Origin: CAYXDO01 sp964463485
GTDB lineage: Bacteria > Myxococcota > Kuafuiibacteriia > Kuafuiibacteriales > Kuafuiibacteriaceae
DNA length: 64,000 nt
Direction: 5' to 3'
Assembly (NCBI GenBank): GCA_964463485.1
Contig: CAYXDO010000032.1
Span: 1 to 64,000 of the forward strand
The position numbers and the translations under genes were made by a program. The notes beneath the pieces were generated by a model that saw only the letters and a list, made by a program, of their open reading frames with translations, was not told where the DNA came from and made no database searches. Shown here piece by piece: positions 51,249 to 59,930 of this stretch. Each line of letters starts with the position of its first letter. The first letter of the stretch is position 1.

Positions 51249-53483
51249 ATGTCAGGCAGCAGGGTCGGAAAAGCACTTTCAGACGCGCGGCTCCCCAACT
51301 CACCGGGCGGGGCCCGCATCTACAAGGCCGAGATGCAGAAGGCGATCAAGGAGGCCCTCACGCCGGAGCCGGGCGACCCAGCGGGCAAGCCGCTGACCGC
51401 CGAGGAAGCCGCGGTTTTCGAGCCCGTCCAGGCGAGCGAGATGTCGAAGGCCGCCAAGTCGGTCTTCGACGCCTTCAAAGCGAAGATTCCGGAGCTGCTG
51501 GCGAATGGGCCTTCGCCAGGCGGTGACGCCAAACCGATCGGCTCGGCGACCGGCAATCGGGCGGTGTTTCTGAACTCGGCCGGTTGGCCGGTGCCCAAGG
51601 CCGACATCACTGGGCAACCCGCGGCGGTCGCGGCCGAAGAAGGCATGTATCGCCTCTCGCTGCTCGTGAGCCAAGCCGTCGTGGGTGGCGCCGGATCGCC
51701 GCTCACCTCGTTGAGCAACGCGGAGAAGTCGACCCTCATCGAGAACGCGATCGCGGCGGCGAAGATGTCGCGGGAAGCGCCGAACGGAGTCATCGATGGG
51801 TTGACCGCCGACAAGACGGCGCAGCTCAGGTCGAGCGCGTTCACCGTACTCTGGTCGTTGGCGACCACGCTGCCCGCGAGCGGAGCTACGAAGCAACTCT
51901 CGGATCGAATTCATCAAGCCTTGGTGAAGCTCGCTGACGGTGAGTCGCACAAGTGGCTCGGGAAGCACATGGCGCGGCTCATGGATCGGAGCGACTATCA
52001 GTCGCGGCTCCCTTCCGATCAGAAGGTCGATGTGTCGGAGATTTTCGAGTCGAAATTTCCGAAAAAATTCGATGTCGGCAACATGCTCGACGGACAGGGT
52101 TTCATTTCCTGGGAGCACGTCAGCGGAGAGGGCGAAGGATTCTTCGAGTCCTTCAAGGCCAACCTCTTGAAGCAGAAGATCGGCGGCGCATCGTTCACGA
52201 AGGTGTCTCAGAGTTGGGGCAGCGCTGACTTCGAGCTCAAGTTCAATCCGCCTCGCGGGGAGAACGGGCGGGTGAAGGGGGTGCGCATCACGGTTCGCCA
52301 GTTCCAGGACGACATGTTCGATTCGGTGGGCCAGAAGAAAGGCTTTTCATACGGAGGTCACTCGAACATCGGAGAGAATCAGGAAAACTCGATGGAGGCG
52401 GCCCTCCTGAAGGGGCTCAAGGCCAACGCGCCTCAGCTCGCGCTGCTCGACTTGTGCGCTGGCCTGGACAACCTCGACGAGGACCTCGAGAACCTCGGCG
52501 ACATCGAGATCCTCACGACGTTCAGCTCTTCGTATTTCTGGAAGGGTAAAATCAAGAACGACGCGGGCGTCGAGTTCGACGGCGTCACCAAGTCGGAGGG
52601 CCTCGAGAGCTTGCTCGGCCTGTGGGACGCACTCAGCCAGGAGAAGGACTACGAAGGCTGCCGCGAGGCCGTATCTGACCGGATCTACAACTGGGCGCAC
52701 GAGCGCAATCCGAACGTGGTCTTCCCGACGCTCGAGGACTATCGGCAGGTTCGATGGGCGCACCTCGACGGAGACGACGATGGCATCATGGACGCGACCG
52801 ACGTCCTGTACCAGTTCGGGCTGAAGAAGGCGTCCGCGGTCAGCAGCGGTGAATACAACCTAAAAGAGAGCGGCCACCCGGACGAGCTGAACGGGGACGC
52901 CATCAAGGACGCGGTGCTCGACCTGAATGTCGCGACCCACTACAACTCCTCGACCGCGCACTCTGCCATCACTCATGGGTTCATGGCGGCGGGCTTCTTC
53001 GACGGATCGGGCTCGAAGGACTTGATTCGGTTCGAGCCTGGAAAGAATCACGACGGACAGAGCGTCACCAAAGTCGCCGTGAGCTCCGAGCTCGGCCACA
53101 CCTCGCGGGAGGCGCTCGAAGGGCTCGTGCAGTATATGGCCATCGTCGACTCGGCGGACAAAGGCCGCATCAGCGGGCTCAACGAAGTGGACAGAAAACT
53201 CATGGGCCTGACGTTCGCGACGTTCCGACTGACGAACGACGGCCAGGGACGCATGAACGACCAGCGGATCTGGACGCAGCTGCTCGACGTGCTCCGCCTG
53301 CCCTCGGACCTGCCGTACGGCCCGCTCGCCAGCCTCGTGGATGCGGAGCACCACGACTACTCCGGAAATCTAGAGATCGTGAAGAAGTACAAGGAGACTC
53401 TCTCCGGTACGGCAAAGACCGCGCTCGAATCGCAACAGGTCGGCCGGCCGGGACAAGGGCCCGCCACCGCTCCCATCGCCTGA
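51249..53483 (+). CDS. 744-aa protein of unknown function with EF-hand-like loop
   Basis: The frame opens at 51033, but ATG at 51249 is the first start followed by protein-like sequence. There is no Sec signal or membrane segment. The N-terminal third is helical and Ala-rich; the middle has mixed alpha/beta character (GGASFTKVSQSWGSADFELK). Around residue 510, HLDGDDDGIMDATDVL has the D-x-D-x-DG spacing of a calcium-binding EF-hand or dockerin loop. No family is recognised. It converges on the kinase gene 65 bp away. Confidence 0.72.
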   Translation: MSGSRVGKALSDARLPNSPGGARIYKAEMQKAIKEALTPEPGDPAGKPLTAEEAAVFEPVQASEMSKAAKSVFDAFKAKIPELLANGPSPGGDAKPIGSATGNRAVFLNSAGWPVPKADITGQPAAVAAEEGMYRLSLLVSQAVVGGAGSPLTSLSNAEKSTLIENAIAAAKMSREAPNGVIDGLTADKTAQLRSSAFTVLWSLATTLPASGATKQLSDRIHQALVKLADGESHKWLGKHMARLMDRSDYQSRLPSDQKVDVSEIFESKFPKKFDVGNMLDGQGFISWEHVSGEGEGFFESFKANLLKQKIGGASFTKVSQSWGSADFELKFNPPRGENGRVKGVRITVRQFQDDMFDSVGQKKGFSYGGHSNIGENQENSMEAALLKGLKANAPQLALLDLCAGLDNLDEDLENLGDIEILTTFSSSYFWKGKIKNDAGVEFDGVTKSEGLESLLGLWDALSQEKDYEGCREAVSDRIYNWAHERNPNVVFPTLEDYRQVRWAHLDGDDDGIMDATDVLYQFGLKKASAVSSGEYNLKESGHPDELNGDAIKDAVLDLNVATHYNSSTAHSAITHGFMAAGFFDGSGSKDLIRFEPGKNHDGQSVTKVAVSSELGHTSREALEGLVQYMAIVDSADKGRISGLNEVDRKLMGLTFATFRLTNDGQGRMNDQRIWTQLLDVLRLPSDLPYGPLASLVDAEHHDYSGNLEIVKKYKETLSGTAKTALESQQVGRPGQGPATAPIA

Positions 53484-53548
53484 CGCGATCCAGGGGCCCT
53501 CGTCGTTCCGAGGACGCAGGAAATCGCACAGCTAAAGGCCGCGAGAGT

Positions 53549-56476
53549 TTACAGATCGATCGTCGAGACTCCGACTTTGAGGTTGAAAGCGAGCTCCATA
53601 CCGACCTTTTCGGGCTTGGGTCCGGTGTGTTTTCCAAGCTCGGCGAGTATGCAGTTGGCGAGCTTGGTGTCGGCCGTCCAGGTCGCTCCGCTGAGTTGAC
53701 TGCCGGCGATGCGCGGTGAGAAGGCACCATTTTCCAGGATACGCGCGGACGCGTTGTAGTCGGACCCGTCCGGAATGACGAGTCGACGGGATGCGTCGGC
53801 CATACACTCGACGGTGCCTCGAAGGCTCTTGTTGAGGACTTCGGCGTAGGGATCGACGTCGTAACCTTCGGTGGTCTTCACGCCGACCCACTCGAGATCG
53901 AAGTGGCGAACCGGATTCACTTTGCGGTCCGTGGCGATCTTGGCACCGCCGGCGGTAAAGGAGATCGGCAGCGTAACCAGCACGAACCCACCGCGGAACG
54001 AAGCGTACCGCCAGTTTTCGACCGCTCCGGTGAGGCATTCGACGGTCTCTTTGGTACCGGCGCCATCGGCGACCGCGCTTGGGCTGATGACGCGGCCGTC
54101 CGAGCCGACCGCATAAATCACTCGAAAGTGAGTTCCGGAGGCGCCAGCCGCGCAAAAATTCAGCGTGGAGATGAGTCCACGGGTGGCGTCGGCGAATACG
54201 GTCGGGGTCGGCGCTCCCGACGTCGAACCGCCGCGTGACATGATCGCGAAGGCGCCGGCCGCGACGACCGCGGCCGCCGTGGCGGAGCCGATGATGAGCT
54301 TTTTCCGCTCGTCGCTCTGCGCCAACAGGTTACGATTTTTGAAAGTATCGAGTTGCTCCCGGGTGACCGGCACCGGCTTGTGGATGGCCGTAGAAGGCTC
54401 CGGCGCAGGGGCTCCGAGCACGACGGGACGCGGAGCGGGTGCGGAGCGCGGGAGCGCGTCCCTGACTCGTTCGACCTTCATGCGAGCTTCGGCGAGGTCG
54501 TGCGCGCCGCTGCTCGCGAGGCTCCTCAACAGATTCTTGGTAGGGGCGCTCGCATGAAGAGTATCGCGCCAAGCGTCGGGAGAACCGGATGGGTTGCCTC
54601 CGAGGAGCTGAATGCCGAGGCCTGCGACCGCTTTGATCTCCTGCACGAGGGAGCCTTGGCCTCGCGCGCCGAGGCCGATCAGACCGACTTGGCCGTTCGC
54701 TCGTACCAAGACCGCCTCGAGGCTGAGCGCGGGGTGAAAGATCGGAGGGTTGGCGGCGGCGAGATCGCCGAGCGCCAAGAGCGTCTTGGCCAACAGGTCG
54801 AGGACCTCGCGCTCGTCGAGCGTTCGCGACCGCGACAGGGTCGCGAGGTTCGCGCCGTCGAAATATTGGCGAGCCAAACATTCGAAGCGCACAGGCCCAA
54901 AGCTCGTGGAAAATCGCTCGACCGCGGCAGGAACGCTCATACTCACCACGCGGCGATGAATGGCGTACAGGCGCTCGATCCTCTCGGCGTCTTTGGACAT
55001 GAGCAACACCACCGGCAGCGCGTCGGAGATCCGCCGGGCCCTGAAGACCAACCCATCGGCCGCGTCGGCCAAGACTTCATCGAGCTGATATCGCGCTTCG
55101 ATCAGCGAGCCCACCTGAGGCACAGCGGCCGCAGGGGTATGAACCTCGGTGTAGTTGGTCTTCGGGACAGGACCGGTCTGCGCCTGCAGCGAAACCGACA
55201 AGCCTGAGGTAGGCGCCGACCCTGGGACTCCAAGGATCGGGGCTGCCGTGGGGACCATCCAGCTCGGCTGAGGCGGGGCCGAGACCATGTCGGCGCCAGG
55301 CAACGCGTCCATCAACGAGCCGAGCGAGGTGGAGCTCGAGCCCGATCCGAGCGTGGGGCCTGCTCGCCCGGAAGCGCTGCGCATCAGCGTGCGCGCGGCC
55401 GGCGCGGCTTGCGGGGCGGCGGCCTGCGGGGCGGCCTGCGGAGCGGGAGCGACGGGCGCGGGCCCCCGCTGAGAGGTAGCGCGCGGCAAAGAGGCCGACA
55501 GCGCCCTCCTGAACTCAGTCACGTTGGCGAAGCGGGCTCCGGCGCTCTTCTCCAAGGCGCGGTGAATCGCGGCGACGAACTCGTCGGACAGCGGTGTCTT
55601 GGCCACCGATCGCAAGTCAGCGGGAGCTTCGCTGATTTGTTTGTAAATCGTGGCTTGCCAGTTGGCCGAACGAAAAGGCGCGTCTCCCGACACGAGCTCG
55701 TAAAGCACCGTCGCGAGGCTGTAGATGTCGCTGCGTGCATCGACGTCTTGCGCGCCAAGCGCCTGCTCCGGACTCATGTAGGTCGGCGTGCCGAGCGTCG
55801 CCACGTTGTTCTGCTGAGTGAGATTGCTCCCCGAGAGCTTCACGATGCCGAAGTCCACCACCTTGACCGTCGCTTCGGCGCCGTCGACTTGATGGATGAA
55901 GATGTTGTCCGGCTTCAGATCGCGGTGAACGAGCCCTGCGTGATGGGCTTCGGAGAGGCTGTGGGCCACGGCCGATGCGATCTCGACGGTCTCCGCTTCC
56001 GTGAAGACGATGCCGCGTTTCATCCGCTCGTTGAGCTCCTGCTTGAGCGTGCGACCGGTCAGAAGCTCCATCGCGATGAACAAGAGCCCATTGTCGTCTT
56101 GTCCGAAGTCGTAGACCCGCACGGTGTTGGCGTGCCTGAGCCCCGCGGTGGCCCGCGCCTCGGCGAAGAATCGACGCATCAGCTGGTCGTTGTCGGCGAT
56201 CTGAAGGGACTCCAGCACTTTGACGGCCACGGGCTGCCCGGTCGTGAGCTGGGTTGCCCGAAATACCGCCGCGAAACCGCCGCGTCCGAGAAGCTCCTCG
56301 ATCCGAAATCGACCCGCGATGAGCGTGCCGACCTTGACGATGTTGAGGCTGGTGGAGGGCGCGTTCTTGATCAGCGTGGAGAGCTGGTCGTTGGGACAGA
56401 CACGCTCGTCCGTCATCAGACCGCACAGTGGGCACCACCGCGACCTGGTCGATCCCTCACCTTCGACGAGCTTCAT
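53549..56476 (-). CDS. Ser/Thr kinase with second, degenerate kinase domain and AgmX/PglI-like C-terminus
   Basis: 975 aa from the ATG at 56474-56476. Order: zinc-ribbon-like CPLCGLMTDERVCPND (15-30); complete kinase (about 54-330) with LGRGGFAAVF, VAVKVL, HRDLKPDN (184-191), DFG (208-210); Pro/Ala/Gln linker; a second kinase-like region (about 457-675) where glycine loop, Lys, HRD and DFG are replaced (VLADAADGLV, VVLLMS, HPALSLEAVL, LIGLGARG); one membrane helix (LIIGSATAAAVVAAGAFAIM); and two periplasmic beta-rich units resembling the AgmX/PglI C-terminal domain (HFRVIYAVGSDGRVISPSAV). The second kinase domain should be inactive. Confidence 0.92.
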   Translation of the reverse strand: MKLVEGEGSTRSRWCPLCGLMTDERVCPNDQLSTLIKNAPSTSLNIVKVGTLIAGRFRIEELLGRGGFAAVFRATQLTTGQPVAVKVLESLQIADNDQLMRRFFAEARATAGLRHANTVRVYDFGQDDNGLLFIAMELLTGRTLKQELNERMKRGIVFTEAETVEIASAVAHSLSEAHHAGLVHRDLKPDNIFIHQVDGAEATVKVVDFGIVKLSGSNLTQQNNVATLGTPTYMSPEQALGAQDVDARSDIYSLATVLYELVSGDAPFRSANWQATIYKQISEAPADLRSVAKTPLSDEFVAAIHRALEKSAGARFANVTEFRRALSASLPRATSQRGPAPVAPAPQAAPQAAAPQAAPAARTLMRSASGRAGPTLGSGSSSTSLGSLMDALPGADMVSAPPQPSWMVPTAAPILGVPGSAPTSGLSVSLQAQTGPVPKTNYTEVHTPAAAVPQVGSLIEARYQLDEVLADAADGLVFRARRISDALPVVLLMSKDAERIERLYAIHRRVVSMSVPAAVERFSTSFGPVRFECLARQYFDGANLATLSRSRTLDEREVLDLLAKTLLALGDLAAANPPIFHPALSLEAVLVRANGQVGLIGLGARGQGSLVQEIKAVAGLGIQLLGGNPSGSPDAWRDTLHASAPTKNLLRSLASSGAHDLAEARMKVERVRDALPRSAPAPRPVVLGAPAPEPSTAIHKPVPVTREQLDTFKNRNLLAQSDERKKLIIGSATAAAVVAAGAFAIMSRGGSTSGAPTPTVFADATRGLISTLNFCAAGASGTHFRVIYAVGSDGRVISPSAVADGAGTKETVECLTGAVENWRYASFRGGFVLVTLPISFTAGGAKIATDRKVNPVRHFDLEWVGVKTTEGYDVDPYAEVLNKSLRGTVECMADASRRLVIPDGSDYNASARILENGAFSPRIAGSQLSGATWTADTKLANCILAELGKHTGPKPEKVGMELAFNLKVGVSTIDL

Positions 56477-56524
56477 GTCCCGACGAGCGTAGCGCAACCG
56501 GCGAGTAGGTTGAATACCGGACGG

Positions 56525-56691
56525 CTAGCAGGTCGCTGAAATAGTCGATTTCGGCCGCCGCGGCGCCCTACGTGATCGGCATGGATAAGCAAAATGCCAT
56601 CGCTCACCCGTGAATCGGGCTCGGGCACGGGCACGGGCACGGGCACGGGCACGTCATGAGTTTCGGAGCCTTTTTTAGCGACATGCTAACG
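56525..56691 (+). repeat. GGGCAC-array repeat element, copy C, with inverted terminal ends
   Basis: Left end CTAGCAGGTCGCTGAAA (56525-56541) and right end TTTTAGCGACATGCTAA (56673-56689) are inverted repeats matching at 14 of 17 positions. Between them: about 80 bp of unique sequence, GAATCGGGCTC, five GGGCAC hexamers (56623-56652) and the flank GTCATGAGTTTCGGAGCCTT. It lies between the kinase start and the SDR stop, in otherwise non-coding DNA. Confidence 0.8.
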
Positions 56692-56705
56692 CGTGGCGAA
56701 TGGCC

Positions 56706-57557
56706 TCACTTCCATCGACGTCGATGGAACCCGTCGAAGCGCGGGCTAGGCGCATGTTCTGGAAAGGCAAAGGGATGCCGATAGAGCGACGATCCGGAGT
56801 CCACTCGAACGGTCTCGCCGCTGATGTAGGCGGCCGCAGGGGACAGCAGGAAGGCGATCACACTGGAGACCTCGCTCTCGGTGCCGAGCCGCTGCGCGGG
56901 GAGCTCCTTTGGGAGCCCCTGGATGGCAACACGCACCTCGGGCGGGTACGCGTCGAGGCCGCTCGAGTCGATTAGACCGGGCGCCACTGCATTCACCCGC
57001 ACGCCCGCCCCCGCCCACTCGAGCGCCATGGTTTGGGTCAGGTTCACCACGCCGGCTCGCGCCGCGCCAGAGTGACTCATGTAAGGCATGCCGCGCCACA
57101 TGTCGGCCACGACGTTGACGATGGCTCCGCCATGGTCTCGCATCCAGGCGTTGTAAGCCTCCTTACACATCAAGAAGGTCCCCGTGAGGTTGGTCTCCAC
57201 GACGGCGCTGAATCCATTTCGAGAAATCGACTCCACCGGCGACACGAATTGGCCCCCGGCACAATTCACCAACCCATCGAGCGACCCGAGCTTGGAGATC
57301 GTCTCGGCCACCGCCGCGTTCGCCTGGTCCTCCTTGCGCACGTCGAGCTGAACGCCGAGCGCGGTCCCTCCGTCCTCGACGATCTCACCGACCACGACGT
57401 CGAGCTTCTCTCGTTTACGACCCGCGACCACGACCTTGGCGCCCAAGGCTGCGAGCTCGTGGGCGCTACATCGACCGATCCCGCTCCCGCCGCCGGTCAC
57501 GAGCACGACCTTGTCACGAAAGAGGTCGGACCGAAACACCGAGTCGAACTTGGCCAT
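56706..57557 (-). CDS. SDR family enoyl-CoA reductase-like protein (PECR-like)
   Basis: 283 aa. Rossmann motif VLVTGGGSGIGRCSAHELAA and NAG-type NCAGGQFVSP. The active-site region reads MSHSGAARAGVVNLTQTMAL, and later AQRLGTESEVSSVIAFLLSP; both closely follow peroxisomal trans-2-enoyl-CoA reductase (PECR), which also has HSGAARAG in place of the usual YxxxK. Likely an NADPH-dependent reductase of 2-enoyl-CoA or a related fatty-acyl substrate. Single gene; repeat copy C lies 15 bp past its stop. Confidence 0.88.
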   Translation of the reverse strand: MAKFDSVFRSDLFRDKVVLVTGGGSGIGRCSAHELAALGAKVVVAGRKREKLDVVVGEIVEDGGTALGVQLDVRKEDQANAAVAETISKLGSLDGLVNCAGGQFVSPVESISRNGFSAVVETNLTGTFLMCKEAYNAWMRDHGGAIVNVVADMWRGMPYMSHSGAARAGVVNLTQTMALEWAGAGVRVNAVAPGLIDSSGLDAYPPEVRVAIQGLPKELPAQRLGTESEVSSVIAFLLSPAAAYISGETVRVDSGSSLYRHPFAFPEHAPSPRFDGFHRRRWK

Positions 57558-57646
57558 GGGTCTCCTTAGACGCGTCTGGAGCAGGTCCGCAACTCTGGGG
57601 AATCCGCGCCAAGGACCACGACCGGATTGAGAGGACCGCGGGGCTC

Positions 57647-58267
57647 GTGCAAGCTGCTTCGATGGTCATCGAGAAAGAGCAGGAAGCCGAGCTCGCGATC
57701 CACCCGGTCACTCCGGATCGATGGCCCGACTTGGTGCAACTTTTCGGACCCCGCGGTGCCTGCGCGGGATGCTGGTGCCAATACTTCAAGCAAACCGGAG
57801 CTGAGTTTGCAAAAGGTAAAGGCGAGACGAACCGAGCGCTGCTCGAACGTTCGGTGGCCCTCGGAGAACGACCCGGACTCATCGCCTACGTAGACGGAGC
57901 TCCCGCCGCCTGGTGCGCGGTCGAACCCAAATCGAAGTTCTCGCGAATCGTGAAGTCGAAGGCACTCTCTTCCGAAGGGTCGCAGGAAGCGGGGATTTGG
58001 TCGGTGCCCTGCTTCTTCACGGGCAAGGCCTTCCGAGGCCTGGGGCTGGCTCGACGATTGGCAAGAGCGGCCTTCGAGCACGCGAGGAGCAACGGCGCGG
58101 AGCTCGTCGAAGGCTATCCGGCCGTTCCGAAGAAGGGACGAATGCCGGACACGTTTGCGTACTACGGAACTCTCTCCACCTTCATCGGCGCGGGCTACGA
58201 GGAGGTACGAGCGCCGTCCGCTTCCCGACGGGTGGTCGCTCGCACGGCCGAGACGAAGGCTGAGTAG
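57647..58267 (+). CDS. GNAT family N-acetyltransferase
   Basis: 206 aa, GTG start at 57647 or ATG at 57662. The acetyl-CoA-binding region reads CFFTGKAFRGLGLARRLARA (motif A, RGxGLA form), with a preceding strand IAYVDGAPAAWCAVEPK. N-terminal GACAGCWCQYFKQ is an unusual Cys-rich segment found in one GNAT subgroup. Substrate unknown. Divergent from the SDR gene. Confidence 0.88.
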   Translation: MQAASMVIEKEQEAELAIHPVTPDRWPDLVQLFGPRGACAGCWCQYFKQTGAEFAKGKGETNRALLERSVALGERPGLIAYVDGAPAAWCAVEPKSKFSRIVKSKALSSEGSQEAGIWSVPCFFTGKAFRGLGLARRLARAAFEHARSNGAELVEGYPAVPKKGRMPDTFAYYGTLSTFIGAGYEEVRAPSASRRVVARTAETKAE

Positions 58268-58274
58268 CAAGCGT

Positions 58275-58309
58275 TCAGTCATCAGCGCCATCAGCCGTCA
58301 GCTCTCAGC
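58275..58309. repeat. TCAGC-type degenerate repeat
   Basis: Five TCAG-starting units in 35 bp (TCAGTCA, TCAGCGCCA, TCAGCCG, TCAGCTC, TCAGC) just after the GNAT stop. It resembles the dispersed TCAGCNNTCAGC repeats seen in many environmental bacterial genomes (from memory). The remaining 90 bp to the next gene show nothing. Confidence 0.7.
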
Positions 58310-58399
58310 AAAACCAAGCGGCAGGCGCCCGCACCCCTCGCTCGGAGCGCTCGGAGACGACCGCGTGCTTGTGGAGCTCGAAGCTGGTAAGCTCCGTCC

Positions 58400-59137
58400 G
58401 TGGCGGTTTACGGCGTGCTCGGGCTCCTCCAGATGGCCTTCACCGTTTGGATGCTCGTCGATTGCATTCGGTCGAACGTCTCTGGCTACTGGGTATGGTT
58501 GATACTCTGGTTCCAACCCATGGGATCCTGGGTGTACTTCTTCACCTTCAAGATCCACGATCGCGACACGGCGTGGCTGAGAGCGTGGTTCCATCGACCG
58601 CCGTCGCTGGAATCGTTGCAGCACAAAGTTGACGAGAACCCATGTGCGGACAATCATCTCAAGCTCGCCGAGGCCCTCCTCGAACGCGGCGAGCACGACC
58701 GAGCGGCCGAGCTGTTCAAGCAGGTCCTTCACTTCGACGACGAGAGCAAGCCGGCGCTCCTCGGGCTCGCGATGTGCGAGCGAGCGGTCGATCGGTGTGA
58801 TCAGGCGATCGAGCTTCTGGAGCGGCTCGCCAAGAGAGACAGAAGCTATCGTGGACATGTCGCAGTCGTGGAGCTCGCAGCGAACTACTGGCAGTCCGGA
58901 CGGAAGTCACGAGCCATCGAGCTCTTGGAAGCCTTGGTCAAGGAACACCGCCGATTCGAGCATATTACGATTTTGGCCGATCGGCTCGCCGAGGTGGGCG
59001 AAAGAATGCGGGCCACGGAGATGCTCAACAAGGCGCTCGATGACTACCGGCACTCTCCACACTTTGCCCAGCGAGCCCATCGGCGGTGGGCGAAGGACGC
59101 CCGATCCAAGGTCAAGGTGTACTCAGCCTCGACCTGA
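58400..59137 (+). CDS. Membrane-anchored TPR protein
   Basis: 245 aa, GTG start. Two N-terminal hydrophobic segments (VYGVLGLLQMAFTVWMLVDC and YWVWLILWFQPMGSWVYFFT) resemble a PLDc_N/phospholipase-D-nuclease N-terminal type anchor; they are followed by at least four TPR units (LKLAEALLERGEHDRAAELF, GLAMCERAVDRCDQAIELLE, ANYWQSGRKSRAIELLEALV). A cytoplasmic scaffold fixed to the inner membrane is likely. Function unknown. Confidence 0.82.
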   Translation: MAVYGVLGLLQMAFTVWMLVDCIRSNVSGYWVWLILWFQPMGSWVYFFTFKIHDRDTAWLRAWFHRPPSLESLQHKVDENPCADNHLKLAEALLERGEHDRAAELFKQVLHFDDESKPALLGLAMCERAVDRCDQAIELLERLAKRDRSYRGHVAVVELAANYWQSGRKSRAIELLEALVKEHRRFEHITILADRLAEVGERMRATEMLNKALDDYRHSPHFAQRAHRRWAKDARSKVKVYSAST

Positions 59138-59192
59138 CGCGGACCCAGTACCAGGCTCGCGTTCCTCGTATCCCCAACACCGAGCCTCCCGG

Positions 59193-59756
59193 TCACGATC
59201 GATCGGCCCTCACGAGGGTCTCGAAGGTGACGTCGAGCAAGATAGGCGAGCCGTGAAGGTACAGCGCGGGAAGCCAAATCGGAACCAGCGCCACGTCGGG
59301 GCGCGCGTAGCTGAATATGCCGAAGGATGAAAGAGCACCCTCGTAGGCCGCCCCTGAAAAGCCGAGGACGAGCGCGTGAGCGAGTCGCACCGACCGACTC
59401 GATCGCCCGGGCTCGAGAACGAGCCGAGGGATAAATGCGAGCATCAGTCCGAGGAGCAGCAGCCAGGGCTGGGTGTAGAAGAGTCCGGTGGCCAGGTAGG
59501 CGGCCACGAAACAAACTCCGCCGACCACGAACGAGCTCGGGTGAGTGCGAGTCGCAGGGCCACGTACGAACGAGACGCTCCCCTGGAGCATGAGTAGCAA
59601 ACCAAATCCGAAGTTGGGTCCCACCCACCAGGGCTGCCCGAACATCAGCGAGCTCGGATATCCGAGCACGCCAAACCGCACGTGAATCTGATCGAGGACC
59701 AACCCGCCGAGCCCGCCCAAGGCGAACGCGATCGCGAGCTTCTTCGAAGTCCACAC
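59193..59756 (-). CDS. Six-helix membrane protein resembling the INSIG family
   Basis: 187 aa, about six helices, GTG start. Three segments match the pattern of eukaryotic INSIG: LDQIHVRFGVLGYPSS near the first helix, QPWWVGPNFGFG (INSIG has SAWWVPPCCG), and the C-terminal FSYARPDVALVPIWLPALYL with conserved Y, PD, WLP positions (INSIG: YQYTSPDFLYVRSWLP). Bacterial INSIG homologues are known (a mycobacterial one has been crystallised). It may bind lipid or sterol-like ligands. Monocistronic and convergent with the TPR gene; the family call is from recalled motifs. Confidence 0.65.
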   Translation of the reverse strand: MWTSKKLAIAFALGGLGGLVLDQIHVRFGVLGYPSSLMFGQPWWVGPNFGFGLLLMLQGSVSFVRGPATRTHPSSFVVGGVCFVAAYLATGLFYTQPWLLLLGLMLAFIPRLVLEPGRSSRSVRLAHALVLGFSGAAYEGALSSFGIFSYARPDVALVPIWLPALYLHGSPILLDVTFETLVRADRS

Positions 59757-59861
59757 CGCGCGAGTATACCAGGTGTGAGTGGTCCGTGCCTCCGCCCCAC
59801 GTAGAATTCGCGGGATTCACTCCCGCCGGGCACCTGGCAATTGCGACTCCGCGAAGCTTAC

Positions 59862-59930
59862 GCGCAGGCAAGATGCCTGCGCTCCCAGGCAGGACCAGGC
59901 AGGAAGGACTAGGAGGCAGGAAGGACTAGG
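59862..59930. repeat. Perfect 9-bp hairpin plus 17-bp tandem duplication
   Basis: GCGCAGGCA-AGA-TGCCTGCGC (59862-59882) is a perfect hairpin with a 3-nt loop, followed by CTCCCAGGCAGG. Then AGGCAGGAAGGACTAGG occurs twice in direct tandem (59897-59913 and 59914-59930). The second copy contains the fcl stop codon (59926-59928). The hairpin could end fcl transcription but no T-tract follows on that strand. Confidence 0.85.
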
